This document shows positions 31,511-43,744 of a stretch of DNA of 64,000 bases, piece after piece. Position 1 is the first letter of the stretch; each line of letters starts with the position of its first letter. The notes under the pieces were generated by a model. It ran no database searches. It was not told where the DNA came from and saw only the letters and a list, made by a program, of their open reading frames with translations. The translations under genes were made by a program, and so were the position numbers. Origin of the DNA: Streptomyces sp. AC1-42W (GTDB lineage: Bacteria; Actinomycetota; Actinomycetes; Streptomycetales; Streptomycetaceae); contig NZ_QKWY01000001.1 of the NCBI RefSeq assembly GCF_003248355.1, forward strand, positions 3,120,001 to 3,184,000, written 5' to 3'.

Positions 31511-33460
31511 ATGTGGTCGGACAATGAGACGGATCTGGACCTGCTCGGTTTCGACTTCCTCGTGGACGAAATGGTTGTCGCACTTACCCAGCCACGGCTG
31601 CTACCGCTGACGATGGGGGTTACTGGCGGTTGGGGATCCGGCAAGAGTAGCCTGCTGAAGATCGTTGCCGCTGAGCTTGCCGGCCTTCCGGAGGGTGAGT
31701 CCGGACACTTTGTCGTCGTCTCCTTCAGCCCATGGCAATACGAAGGCTACGAGGACATCAAGGCCGCTCTGACGGAGGCAGTTCTCGCGCGACTTCAACA
31801 GGAGGTCGAGGCTGATGGCCCGCAGGCCGAGCAGGTGGGACGTCTCAGACGCATGGCCACGAGCTTGCGCCGGCCGGTCCAGATGCTTGTAGGAACGGCT
31901 CTCCCTGCCGGTGCCGCAATTGCCGCCGGCGCTTTGGACCCTGCCCTAGCGGATACAGCGTCCATGCTTGCGCAGGGCATGGTTGGCTCGATGGAATCGT
32001 CTCAGGGCTCCGCCGGGGATGGTCCGGACGCGGAGCCCCAGCCTGTTGCGGCGGGCGCGTTTCGACAGCAGTTCGCTGAACTGATGGAGTCCCTCCACAA
32101 GGTTCGGGCCGTGATTGTGATGATCGACGACTTGGACCGGTGTCTGCCGCACACCGTCGTGGACACCTTCGAAGCCATCCGACTCTTCCTGAATGTCGAC
32201 AAGAGTGCGTTCGTCATCGCGGCCCACGCCGAAGTTGTGCAGGCAGCCATCGACCAGCGCTATCCAGGGCTGAGGCGTTCGGGGACTTCCGGGCTGGGGG
32301 CGGAGTACCTGGAGAAGATGCTTCAGGTTGAGATCAATATTCCGGCGCTTTCCGCGCCGGAGGCCGAAACCTATATGCACCTGCTCCTGTCCGAACTGTA
32401 TCTGTCCCAAGATCAGTTCACGGTAGTGAAGGCAGCGGTTGACCAGCGGCGGCGCGGCAGCGCGCTCGGAGTGGCCTTGAACGTTGGCATGGCGGCAGAC
32501 ACTTTGGGGCCCGAGATGCCGCCGGAGCTGTACCAGGACATGATGTGGGCAGCAGCCGTCGCGCCGGTCCTCGGAAGCGGCTTGAGGGGTAACCCCCGCC
32601 AGATCAAGCGGTTCCTGAACACCTTGAAATTGCGACTGGCCAGCGCTGAGCGGCGCGGAACGACATTGGACGCAGCGATCCTCGCCAAGCTCATGGTGTT
32701 GGAAACCCAGTACCTGAGCGATTTCCAGAGGCTCTTCGACTGGCAGTCCGCTGGACCAATGAGCGGGGGAGAGAACTGGCTTGTCACAGCCGAACAGCGC
32801 TCCCGAGGTACATGGGTGGACGATGCCGATCCCGCACGGAACGAGGCGCCTCCTGCTTCCGGGGCCCGTCGTGCTGGGCAAGGTCAGGCCCGTCGCCCGT
32901 CGAGCCCGGAGATCGCACGCGCAGGCACTTTGGACGAGGAAGTGCGTACCTGGGCTGAGCAACATCACATCGACGCTTGGCTCAGGATGGAGCCAGCACT
33001 CGGTGGGAGGGATCTCGGTCCGTACTTCACTTTCGCGCGGGCCAAACTGACGCTCAGTGCCAACACGGCCCTCTTGTCGGCCCACATCCAGGAATTGCTC
33101 GGGCGCCTTCAGTCTGACGTGGCCTCGCGGCGTCGCGCAGCGGTGAGGCAGGCGGCGGAGAGCGTTGATGCGGCGGACCTCCCGACCCTCGTGGACCACC
33201 TTCTGCAGGCGGTCATGCGTGATCCTGCTGGTTCGGCCACGGACGGGGTGGCGGAACTGTGTGAGCGCATCCCCGCCGTTGCACCAGCTGTGTGTGAACG
33301 ACTCAAAGTCATCCCGTTCGAGATCCTCCAGCCCAAGATCACTACTCTGGTACGTCGACTTCCCGAATCCGACCCCAATGTCAGTGCCCTTCTGGACGGG
33401 TGGCAGGCCAACCCGTCTGGGGGCTTCGTCAGGGCGGCTCGCCAGCGAGGACGGCACTGA
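31511..33460 (+). CDS. qatA: QatA: KAP-family P-loop NTPase of Qat defence system
   Basis: 649 residues from ATG 31511 (gggagg five bases upstream; a GTG at 31499 lies inside the IS duplication). Walker A GGWGSGKSSLL is near residue 38 and the Walker B-type motif IVMIDDLDRC near 204. After the P-loop an alanine/glycine-rich hydrophobic stretch (LVGTALPAGAAIAAGALDPA) sits where KAP NTPases carry membrane segments. The C-terminal third is helical with a Lys/Arg-rich GLRGNPRQIKRFLNTLKLR motif. First gene of a four-gene operon matching QatABCD, an anti-phage system whose mechanism is still being worked out. Its native leader is separated by the upstream IS4 element. Confidence 0.92.
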   Translation: MWSDNETDLDLLGFDFLVDEMVVALTQPRLLPLTMGVTGGWGSGKSSLLKIVAAELAGLPEGESGHFVVVSFSPWQYEGYEDIKAALTEAVLARLQQEVEADGPQAEQVGRLRRMATSLRRPVQMLVGTALPAGAAIAAGALDPALADTASMLAQGMVGSMESSQGSAGDGPDAEPQPVAAGAFRQQFAELMESLHKVRAVIVMIDDLDRCLPHTVVDTFEAIRLFLNVDKSAFVIAAHAEVVQAAIDQRYPGLRRSGTSGLGAEYLEKMLQVEINIPALSAPEAETYMHLLLSELYLSQDQFTVVKAAVDQRRRGSALGVALNVGMAADTLGPEMPPELYQDMMWAAAVAPVLGSGLRGNPRQIKRFLNTLKLRLASAERRGTTLDAAILAKLMVLETQYLSDFQRLFDWQSAGPMSGGENWLVTAEQRSRGTWVDDADPARNEAPPASGARRAGQGQARRPSSPEIARAGTLDEEVRTWAEQHHIDAWLRMEPALGGRDLGPYFTFARAKLTLSANTALLSAHIQELLGRLQSDVASRRRAAVRQAAESVDAADLPTLVDHLLQAVMRDPAGSATDGVAELCERIPAVAPAVCERLKVIPFEILQPKITTLVRRLPESDPNVSALLDGWQANPSGGFVRAARQRGRH

Positions 33461-34174
33461 GTGGGCACTTCCACGGACCGTACGAGTGGCTCCGGCGGGG
33501 CTTGGACGCCGCTGAAACACGCCGCCACCGCCTACACGCGTGACCTCAGCAGAGGGTCAGTGGCACGAAGCCGAGCCGCGGTGGTCCTCGCTCGTCATGT
33601 GCCGGTCTTGGGTGGGGCGGCTGCCGCCTCGGCCAGTGCCACAGCTGGCCGCACCACGGCACAGCGGCTGGGTGGCCTTCTGGCAGGGGTGGCCTCCGGT
33701 GGCCTGGGCGAGGCGCTGAGACAAGCATCCCTGGGTGATCTGATCGGACGTGACCGGTTCGAGGTCGTGGACGAACTGGTGACACAACTGGCCGGGGACG
33801 GAGGCGACCTGGATGGCCAAGCGGCTCGGGACGCGGTTTGCGATGTACTGGATGAGCTCTTCAGGGACGCCGAGTCCTGGGACGAGCTGGAGAACGAGGC
33901 AACCACACGGAACGACGTGGTGCGGCTTCTCGAACTGTTCTTGACGCATTACATCTACAACAGGGTGCCAGTGGTGGCAGAACGGTTGAGCACGATCGCC
34001 GATCCTGAGGCGGCTCGCCGCGCGGACCGGCAGATGCGCCAGGTCATCGAGGACTGTGTGGCCATCAGACTGCCCGAGAAGGCGTTGAGTATGGACTGGT
34101 CGGGGCCGGAGGGGCGCGCGGTCGTCGAGGAAGCGCTGGGCTTGGCCTACCAAGCGCTGGAAGGGCTGGCATGA
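33461..34174 (+). CDS. qatB: QatB component of Qat defence system
   Basis: 237 residues, GTG 33461 abutting the qatA stop. The N-terminus is Gly/Ser/Thr-rich (GTSTDRTSGSGGAW followed by TPLKHAATAYTRD), as in QatB proteins, then small-residue-rich and mostly helical, with no known enzyme motif. Its stop overlaps qatC (ATGA). Its identity rests on position between the KAP NTPase and QueC-like genes plus the N-terminal pattern. Confidence 0.9.
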   Translation: MGTSTDRTSGSGGAWTPLKHAATAYTRDLSRGSVARSRAAVVLARHVPVLGGAAAASASATAGRTTAQRLGGLLAGVASGGLGEALRQASLGDLIGRDRFEVVDELVTQLAGDGGDLDGQAARDAVCDVLDELFRDAESWDELENEATTRNDVVRLLELFLTHYIYNRVPVVAERLSTIADPEAARRADRQMRQVIEDCVAIRLPEKALSMDWSGPEGRAVVEEALGLAYQALEGLA

Positions 34175-35505
34175 CACAGTTCACGGTGCGTACCGAGCAG
34201 TTTGCGGAGCCAGGCCCGCCGAGTGGTCTCCTCCTCGACTTCATGCCCGGCTTGCCGGGTGCCACGGTGCAGGCCGGTCGAGGGTTCTTCCGGTCCTTCG
34301 TGCCCACCCGGCAGGCGGCAGACCTGATGGTCATGGCGTTCGGTGCCTATGTCTCGGACCGAGCGAGCGAGCGCAGTAGAGCCGACGACGCGTGGACCCG
34401 GGACTTCGCCCTCGGGTTTCCAGTACATAACGTTGCCGACTGGCCGATCGAAACCGCGCAGGACATGTTGCGGTTCCTGACCGGCGACCGATGGACCCTG
34501 CAGCCACGCCCCCAAGACGCTCCGCCATTGCCACCGTACTCGGACGGGCAGGGCCAGATTGCCGCAGACGGTGTGTGTCTGTTCTCGGGTGGCCTGGATT
34601 CCCTGTGCGGCGTGATCGACCTTCTGGAGGAAGCGCCTGAGAGGCGGTTGTGCCTGCTCTCGCACTACGAAGGCGGGCAGACCTCTGCGGCCCAGACCCG
34701 GCTGTTCCGCCGGCTGAAGGCCCACTACGGGCAACGCGTGATCTCTCTACGCCTGTTCTTGAGGCCCGGACCCGCCCACCCAGTCCAGGCCAGACCTTTG
34801 TCTACTGGCCGCGAGACCACCACACGGTCACGGTCCCTGATGTTTCTGTGCACCGCCCTCGCGGTCGCCTCCTCCATTGGTCCGCACGTCCCGGTCTATC
34901 TGCCCGAGAACGGTTACATCGGCGTCAACGTGCCCCTGACCCGTGCACGGTCCGGCAGCTTCAGTACCCGTACCACCCATCCGCACTACCTAGCACTCCT
35001 TGATCAGGCCAAGCAGGCGATTGGTGTGCCCAATCCCCTCGTCAACCCTTACCGGCTGAGGACGAAGGGCGAGATGCTCACCGGTAGCCGCAACCGGACT
35101 CTCCTAAGCGAACTTGCGCCCAAGAGCATCTCCTGCTCTCACCCCGAGGTGGCCCGCTACGCGAAGAGGACGCAAGGCAACTGCGGCTACTGCTTTCCGT
35201 GTTTGATCCGCCGGGCATCGATGGCCCAAGCCGGATGGGACCGGGCTGAGCAGTACGCCTGGGACGCGCTCACCGACTCCGAACTGCTCGATCCCGACTC
35301 AGGACGCAGCTCCGATCTGCGTGCGGTGCTGGCCGGTACCCGTCCCGGCCGTCCCACCATCGACATCCTGCGCAACGGACCTTTGCCCCGTGATGAGCGG
35401 CGAGCGTACATCGAGGTCTGGCGCCGGGGCAGTGCCGAAGTCCGAACCTGGATCACCGCAGGTGCTCATGGACAGCTCGCACAGATCCTGGAGCACACCT
35501 CGTGA
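34171..35505 (+). CDS. qatC: QatC: QueC-like PP-loop enzyme of Qat defence system
   Basis: 444 residues, ATG 34171 overlapping qatB. The PP-loop FSGGLDSLCG is near residue 135; a zinc-type Cys set (CSHPEVARY ... GNCGYCFPC) is near 321-350, as in QueC. It is about twice the length of housekeeping QueC (about 220-230), with an extra N-terminal domain. QueC makes 7-cyano-7-deazaguanine; in Qat the enzyme is thought to modify protein or nucleic acid, with the chemistry not inferable here. Its stop overlaps the qatD start (GTGA). Confidence 0.92.
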   Translation: MTQFTVRTEQFAEPGPPSGLLLDFMPGLPGATVQAGRGFFRSFVPTRQAADLMVMAFGAYVSDRASERSRADDAWTRDFALGFPVHNVADWPIETAQDMLRFLTGDRWTLQPRPQDAPPLPPYSDGQGQIAADGVCLFSGGLDSLCGVIDLLEEAPERRLCLLSHYEGGQTSAAQTRLFRRLKAHYGQRVISLRLFLRPGPAHPVQARPLSTGRETTTRSRSLMFLCTALAVASSIGPHVPVYLPENGYIGVNVPLTRARSGSFSTRTTHPHYLALLDQAKQAIGVPNPLVNPYRLRTKGEMLTGSRNRTLLSELAPKSISCSHPEVARYAKRTQGNCGYCFPCLIRRASMAQAGWDRAEQYAWDALTDSELLDPDSGRSSDLRAVLAGTRPGRPTIDILRNGPLPRDERRAYIEVWRRGSAEVRTWITAGAHGQLAQILEHTS

Positions 35506-36251
35506 ACCGCCTACTGGACACCCACTGCCACTTGACGGGCTACAAAGACGCCGCCGAAGTCCTGCGCGAAGCCGCCGACGCCTCGGTCGACATCGTGGCC
35601 GTCACCGAGGACCCCGGAGAGTACCGGCTGACGCGGACCCGGCTCGGCCGGCGGCCAGGTGTCTATACCGCGCTGGGGATGCATCCACTCCGAGCCCACA
35701 GCTTCACTCCAGCGGACCTGGCCCGTTTCATGCGCATGCTGCCCGAGGCCCCTTGGATCGGCGAGATCGGCCTCGACTACTCACCCGCTGGACGCAGTAC
35801 GCGCCGCGTGCAACTGAGGATCTTCGAGGCCATCCTTGCAGATCCCCGCGCCTTGTCGGTGCCTATGACGGTCCACAGCCGGGGTGCCGAAGGGGATACT
35901 CTCACCCGCCTCGCGCAAAGCGGCGCCACCGCTGCGATCCTGCACTGGTATACAGGCCCCGCAAACCTGGTGGACGACGCCCTGGCAGCCGGACTCTGGT
36001 TTTCCGTAAACCCCGCCATGTGCCACTCCGCCAAGGCGCGCCGGGTGATCGACGCGCTCCCCGTCGACCGCGTCTTGTTGGAGACCGACGGTCCGTTCGC
36101 AAGACACCAAGGGCGGTCGGCCCGCCCTGCAGACCTGTCGGCCGTCATCACTTACCTTGCTGCGCGATGGGCCCTGGCTCCCGAAGCTGTCGTCTGCCAA
36201 CTCCAGGCCAACCGGCTACAGCTTCTGGAAGGGGGCGGAGACAGGACGTGA
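35502..36251 (+). CDS. qatD: QatD: TatD-family metal hydrolase of Qat defence system
   Basis: 249 residues, GTG 35502 inside the qatC stop. Metal ligands of the TatD family are in place: DTHCH (HxH, residues 8-10), GEIGLDY (Glu), TVHSRGAE (His), LHWYTG (His) and LLETDGP (Asp). TatD proteins are metal-dependent DNases; in Qat this is the presumed effector or processing nuclease. It ends the operon, and a hairpin with a T-run follows 80 bp later. Confidence 0.92.
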   Translation: MNRLLDTHCHLTGYKDAAEVLREAADASVDIVAVTEDPGEYRLTRTRLGRRPGVYTALGMHPLRAHSFTPADLARFMRMLPEAPWIGEIGLDYSPAGRSTRRVQLRIFEAILADPRALSVPMTVHSRGAEGDTLTRLAQSGATAAILHWYTGPANLVDDALAAGLWFSVNPAMCHSAKARRVIDALPVDRVLLETDGPFARHQGRSARPADLSAVITYLAARWALAPEAVVCQLQANRLQLLEGGGDRT

Positions 36252-36330
36252 AACGGATCGACGGCGTGGGGCGTGGGGCCTCCGCCCCCTCCGGCAGCCC
36301 CAGCTGAGCTTCCTTACAGAGTCCGTCCTT

Positions 36331-36353
36331 CCGAGAGCGATCGCTCGGTTTTT
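36331..36353 (+). terminator. Rho-independent terminator after qatD
   Basis: ccgag-agcgatcg-ctcgg followed by ttttt. A second GC hairpin (ggggc-ctcc-gcccc) lies at 36275-36288. Both lie between the qatD stop (36251) and the first ISL3 copy. Confidence 0.8.
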
Positions 36354-36396
36354 GCTGGTCAGATGCCGCGCCGGCCGAAAGCACAGGTTCAATTCC

Positions 36397-37799
36397 GGCT
36401 CTCCTGTCGCTTCCGTGGGTCGCTGACCTGGGGGTATGCGCAGAACACGCCGCACCCGGAGTACGTTTCGACTGCTGAAGGTACGAAACGGAAGAACCAG
36501 GTACGGCGTGCGGAACACGAGGATATGGGCCAGGCTGCTCGATGTCGAAAAGACGGTGATCGAGCAGGTCGAGGCCGAGGAGGCCGACAGCGGCGACGAT
36601 CTGGTGATCGTCGCTCATGCCCGTCCGGCTCGGGGACGGCGGCAGCGGTGCGGGGTGTGCGGCCGCAAGGCGGCGAAGTACGACGCCGGAGAGGGACGCC
36701 GTCGCTGGCGGGCCCTGGACGTCGGGGTACTCAAGGCGTTCATCGAGGCCGACGCGCCGCGGGTGTCCTGCCCCGAGCACGGGGTGACCGTGGCGGCGGT
36801 GCCCTGGGCCCGGCACCGGGCCGGCCACACCTACGCCTTCGACGCGCAGGCCGCCTGGCTGGCCACCTGCTGCTCGAAGACGGCCGTCACCCGGCTGATG
36901 CGGATCGGATGGCGCACGGTCGGCGCCGTGGTCGCCCGGGTCTGGTCGGATGCCGAGGCGCAGGCCGACCGGCTGGCCGGACTGCGGCGGATCGGGATCG
37001 ACGAGATCAGCTACAAGAAGCGGCACAAGTACCTGACTGTCGTCGTGGACCATGATTCGGGCCGTCTGCTGTGGGCCGAACCCGGGCGGGACAGGGCCGC
37101 CTTGAACAAGTTCTTCGACCTCCTCGGCCCTGAACGCTCCGCGGGGATCACGCATGTGTCGGCCGACGCGGCGGACTGGGTCACCGGCCCGGTTGCCGCA
37201 CACTGCCCCGACGCTGTGCGCGTGATGGACCCCTTCCACACGGTGAAGTGGGCGACCGACGCCCTGGACGTCGTGCGCCGTGAGGTCTGGAACGCCGAGC
37301 GCAAGGGCAAGGGCCGGGCCACGCCGGGATCGAAGTCGCTGAAGAAGGCCCGCTTCGCGCTGTGGAAGAACCCCGAAGATCTCACGCAGTACCAGCGTTC
37401 CCAGCTGGAGTTCGTCGCCAAGGCCCATCCCGTCCTCCACCGCGCCTACCTCCTGAAGGAGGGACTCCGTCTCGCCCTGAAGTCCGGCACCGACACCCCC
37501 GAGGCTCTGTGGGACTGGGTGCTGTGGGCCCGCCGCTGCCGCATCGACGCCTTCGTCGACCTGCAACGCTCCATCGTCCGGCACTGGGACGCGATCACCG
37601 CAGCGGCCGAGCACGGCCTGTCCAACGGACTCGTCGAATCGATGAACACCAAGATCCGGCTCATCACCCGCATCGCCTTCGGCTTCAAGAACCCCACCGC
37701 CCTCATCGCCCTCGCCATGCTCAGCCTCGGCGGACACCGACCCCACCTACCAGGACGTCAACCCGCGAACCGATGACCCACGGATCCGACAGGAGAGCC
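36397..37799 (+). mobile_element. ISL3-family insertion sequence, copy 1
   Basis: 1403 bp. Inverted ends begin ggctctcctgtcg and end cgacaggagagcc. The 8-bp target duplication tcaattcc is at 36389-36396 and 37800-37807. The transposase protein is identical to that of the copy at 46621-48023, which lies in the opposite orientation. Confidence 0.95.
36508..37776 (+). CDS. ISL3-family transposase (copy 1)
   Basis: 422 residues if started at GTG 36508 (V-R-N-T-R-I-W-A, the usual family start); the frame is open from ATG 36436 (446 residues). N-terminal zinc-type Cys pair CGVCGRKAAKY, then the DDE core: GIDEISYKKRHKYL (first Asp), SADAADW (second Asp) and NGLVESMNTKIRL (Glu). It appears intact and likely functional, consistent with two identical copies in this window. 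Confidence 0.93.
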   Translation: MRNTRIWARLLDVEKTVIEQVEAEEADSGDDLVIVAHARPARGRRQRCGVCGRKAAKYDAGEGRRRWRALDVGVLKAFIEADAPRVSCPEHGVTVAAVPWARHRAGHTYAFDAQAAWLATCCSKTAVTRLMRIGWRTVGAVVARVWSDAEAQADRLAGLRRIGIDEISYKKRHKYLTVVVDHDSGRLLWAEPGRDRAALNKFFDLLGPERSAGITHVSADAADWVTGPVAAHCPDAVRVMDPFHTVKWATDALDVVRREVWNAERKGKGRATPGSKSLKKARFALWKNPEDLTQYQRSQLEFVAKAHPVLHRAYLLKEGLRLALKSGTDTPEALWDWVLWARRCRIDAFVDLQRSIVRHWDAITAAAEHGLSNGLVESMNTKIRLITRIAFGFKNPTALIALAMLSLGGHRPHLPGRQPANR

Positions 37800-37898
37800 T
37801 CAATTCCGTCTCCCGCTGTCAGTGCCGCCCTCTAAGTGGTCGGCTCCGTAAGTCCTTCGGGGGTTGACTTCGGATCCGGCGTTGTGCCTGGTAGTGGG

Positions 37899-38237
37899 TC
37901 AGATGTCGACTGCAGCGATGTGGAGCTCGCAGGCGCAGTCGAGCGCCTCCGCGGGGGTGCCGGTGGGGCTGCCGGTGGGCAGCAGGGAGTCTTCGTAGCG
38001 GTCGCCACTGGCGTAGTAGGGGGCGAAGCCCCACCTCTTGCTGACGGTGCCGGTGTAGCGCAGTCGCATCAGCTTGACCCGTTCGCCGTCGGCCAGTTCG
38101 GCCTCCACGTAGGCGAACGCTCCGCGGTGTCGGACATGCAACTGCGCAATCTGGGGCCAGACGGCGCGGGCCTGCTCGCCGAGGCGGGCTTCCAGCGAGA
38201 GGCGGGTGTGTTCCGAGGGCGTGGGCATGGCGCCCAT
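37899..38237 (-). CDS. Small hypothetical protein carried by the IS630-type element
   Basis: 112 residues from ATG 38237 (a second ATG at 38228), running opposite to the transposase. It contains HVRHRGAFAYVEAELADGE, LMRLRYTGTVSKRWGFAPYY and PAEALDCACELHIAAVDI. I recall similar short proteins in Streptomyces near IS630-type transposases, but no function is known and no motif is visible. It is probably an accessory gene of the element or captured cargo. Confidence 0.65.
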   Translation of the reverse strand: MGAMPTPSEHTRLSLEARLGEQARAVWPQIAQLHVRHRGAFAYVEAELADGERVKLMRLRYTGTVSKRWGFAPYYASGDRYEDSLLPTGSPTGTPAEALDCACELHIAAVDI

Positions 38238-39152
38238 CCTGCCCGAGGGGCCACGGACCGGATACGGCAAGCTTCGGCCTGTTGTGATCCACTTCTCCGG
38301 ATTGGCCCGCCTGCATTGCCTGTTGCCGTCGCCCGCACGATCACCCTGCGCGCCGCCGAGCGCGAGCGACTGAAGCTGATGGCCTACGGCCACAAGACCG
38401 AGTACCGGCTGCGGATGCGCGCGCAGGTGGTGCTGCACGCGGCGCGCGGACGCGCCAACGCGCGCATCGCCCGGGAGACGGGTCTGCATCTGGACACGGT
38501 CCGCCGCTGGCGCGGCCGGTTCGCCGAGCACGGGCTCGCCGGGCTGGGCGACCTCGACCGGTCGGGCAGGCCCCCCTCGTTCACCGCGCTCCAGGCCGCC
38601 CAGGTCAAGGCTCTGGCCTGCCGGCTGCCCGCCGAGACAGGGGTGCCGCTGGCGCGTTGGTCGTGCCCGGAGCTTGCCCGCGAAGTCGTCGCCCGGTCCA
38701 TCGCCAGCTCGATCTCCGCCTCCACTGTCCGTCGCTGGCTGGGCGACGACGCGATCAAACCGTGGCAGTACCAATCCTGGATCTTCGTCACCGACCCGGA
38801 CTTCCGCCCGAAGGCCGAGCGTGTACTGGACCTGTATGCCCGTACCTGGCGGGGCGTCCCGCTCGGCGACGACGAGTACGTCATCAGCGCGGACGAGAAG
38901 ACCTCCATCCAGGCCCGCTGCCGCTGTCATCCGACCCTGCCGCCCGGCCGGGCCCGCGCGATGCGCGTGAACCACACCTACCGGCGCGGCGGCGCCCTGG
39001 CCTACCTGGCCGCCTACGACGTCCACTCCGCGAAAGTGTCCGGCCGCTGCGAGCCGACCACCGGCATCACCCCGTTCATGAACCTGGTCACCCAGGTCAT
39101 GACCCGCGAGCCCTACGCCAGCGCGAAACGCGTGTTCTGGATCGTCGACAAC

Positions 39153-41194
<2,042 letters not shown>

Positions 41195-41562
41195 ACAACG
41201 GCTCCTCCCACCGCGGCAAGAAGGCCGCCGACCGACTGTCGGACGCGTTCCCGAACGCGGTCCTGGTCCACACCCCGGTGCACGCCTCCTGGCTGAACCA
41301 AGTGGAAATCTACTTCTCCGTCGTCCAGCGCAAGGTCGTCTCGCCCAACGACTTCACCGACCTCACCCAGGTCACAGACCGGCTCCGAGAATTCGAAGAC
41401 CGCTACAACGCCACGGCACAGCCGTTCCAGTGGAAGTTCACCACCTCCGACCTGGACGATCTGCTGGCCAGACTCGACCAGCACCCCGCCGGCCGACACG
41501 AAGAATCCTCCGCCGCCCCGGCACCATGATCAACCCCCGAAGGACTTACGGAGCCGACCACT

Positions 41563-43744
41563 TAGGATGCGCACCGATCTGGATGCCGAGGCAGAAGTGC
41601 GAGCCGGTCGTGACCGCAGGAGCGCGCAGCGCGCCGTCCGTCGCAGGGACGTCGTCCGTTACGGCGACGGACGCCAGGACAGCCTGTACGGCCGCGGCGG
41701 AGACGAGCTGCTGATCTTCGACGACCAGTACGTCGGCCAGGGTGCGTCCGGTCGGCCGCTGCGCGGGAGGCAGTGGGCGCAGATAGGCGTCGCCGACCTT
41801 GTCGTGCAGTGCCTGGTCGGTCAGCGCAAGGTCGGGGTGCAGCCAGGCGGTGAGCAGGCCGGCCGCGTACAGGGCGCCCTCCACCGCAGCCGCATGATCG
41901 TTGGGAACATCCTCGGCGAACCGCACAAGCTGCCACAACGGCGCACCGGGCCGCGCATCGCGGCTGGCGGAGCGCAGGTCACTGGACGGGGGAGCGTCGT
42001 CGCCTTCCGCTGCCACGGTGTCGCGCTCTGCTCGCCTGGATCGCAGGGCCTCCGCGACGTCGCTGTACTCTCGCTTCAAGGTCTCGACGCGGGTCAGAGC
42101 ACTGGTGCGGCGCTGGTCGGTGAGGGAACGAAACTCCTCCGGCAGCGAGGCCGCTTCGGGTTCCCCCACCGCGGCGATGGCAGTACGCAGTACGTCACCG
42201 TCGGCGGCGACCAAGACCGCGGTGTCGTCACTGCCGCTCCAGCGGCTGATGAACTCCTCCAGCTCCTGGTCGGCCGTGGCGCGGACGATCTCGAGCTTCT
42301 CAGCTGCTGCGGCGGATTGCCGCTCGGTCTCGGTCAGCTCACCGCTCGCCGCGTCAGCGTGCTCCTGCTCGCGCTCCTGGTCCTTCGCGGCGTTCTCGGA
42401 CGCGCTGAGGTGGACGCGTACGTCCTCCACTTCGCTGCGACGCGCAGCAACCCGGCCTGCCACGTCCGTGTCCAGATCGGCACCGAGATCCAGTGTGTCG
42501 TCGTCGTGCAGGACGCCGCAGCGGCGCGCCGCGTCCATGAGACTGTGGGTATGCCGAGAAGCGGCCTTGCGCAGCTCATCGTGTCTCAGGAGAGCCCGCT
42601 CAGCCTCCCCTTTGAGGGCAGCCAAGCCCTCCTGGGCCCGGTTGAGGTGGCGGCCACTCTCCGCGATGCCCTGGCGCTCGTTGCGTACGCGATCGCGCAG
42701 CTCCTCGAGACCGTTCTGCTGCTTGATAGCGTCGTGGTTCTTGTACTCGGCCAGGCTCGCGCTGAGCTCATTGCACCGGCGTTCGGCGGTATCGCGCTCA
42801 TGCTGTGAGGAGGCCAGCTGCCGCTCGGCGGTGCGGTGGTCCTCCGCCGCCTCCATGATCGTCTCGCACTGCGCGGCTGTGTCCTGAATGCGCCCGGTGA
42901 CCTGGTCCACGCGGTCACGGGCATGGGCGCGCAGATAACTGGTGTATTCACGCAGGAAGGTCCGGACCGCGGTGTCCGCCCCCGTCAGTGCGTTGAGGAG
43001 CGCTTGGATCTCGGCGAGGTTCTCGAAATCGCGGGCGGCCTGCAGGATGAGGTCCTCGTCGACGGGGCGCAGGCCGGCGGTGAGGGTGTCGGACACCTTG
43101 ACCGGGTCGAGGTCCTTGGCCAGCAGAGGACGCCGTAGCTGGAGCAGAAGGTTGACCAGCTGGTTGTAGCGCTCGCGGCCCAGCCCGAACAGCCGGTCAT
43201 CGATCGCCTCCCGGTACGCCTCCGCCGTAGCGTAGGTGGCTCCTTCACCCAGGAGCTTCTTCAGAGCGTTTTCCCGCAGCGGGCGCGAGGCGGCGTCCAG
43301 CAGGCCGAAGTCGATGCCGACACGGCCGTCGGTGACGAAGAAGAAGCGGGCCGGCGTGGACATCGGCTTGGTCACCCGCATGCCGATCCCCACGGTGACG
43401 GCTTCGAGGACCTCTCCGTCGGGTGCGGTGCGGGCGAACTCCATCCACACATAGCCGTATGCGGACTCCTGCCCTTTGTAGAGCAGGTTCGACTTCATGG
43501 TGCGCTCCTCGCCGCTGAACGGATCGAGACGCCTCGCGTCGAGGACACCGTCCAGGACCAAGGGGAAGAGAACCTCCAGGGCCTTGGTCTTGCCGGAACC
43601 GTTGTGCCCGCGCAGGACCAGGCGTCCGTCGGCGAAGACGAACTCCTCGTCGGTGTAGTCCCATAGGCCGATCACTCCGGCGCGGGTGGGCTTGAAGCGG
43701 ACCTCCGACCGGTCAGCGGTGCGGGAGTGAGGGATGAGCGTCAT
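41563..43744 (-). pseudogene. jetC: JetC-like SMC/SbcC-type ATPase, truncated
   Basis: ATG 43744 overlaps the jetB stop (ATGA). About 727 residues remain of a family normally near 1350 (TIGR02680). The N-terminal ATPase half is normal: LRGHNGSGKTKALEVLFPLV (Walker A near residue 50), followed by long coiled-coil-like Glu/Arg-rich segments. The reading breaks at the IS630 end (TA at 41563) after GSHFCLGIQIGAHP; the present frame stops at 41546 inside the IS. The second coiled coil, signature and Walker B are gone, so it cannot hydrolyse ATP as an SMC dimer. Part of a Wadjet-like plasmid-defence cassette. Confidence 0.9.

Noticed and set aside
34171..35505. Housekeeping queC (queuosine synthesis)
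   Set aside because: Twice the usual length, no other queuosine genes, and embedded by overlaps in a KAP NTPase/TatD operon: the Qat arrangement.
36381..36400. tRNA-like gttcaattcc at the ISL3 copy 1 target
   Set aside because: It resembles a T-loop, but flanking bases do not form a T-stem or cloverleaf even after removing the IS.
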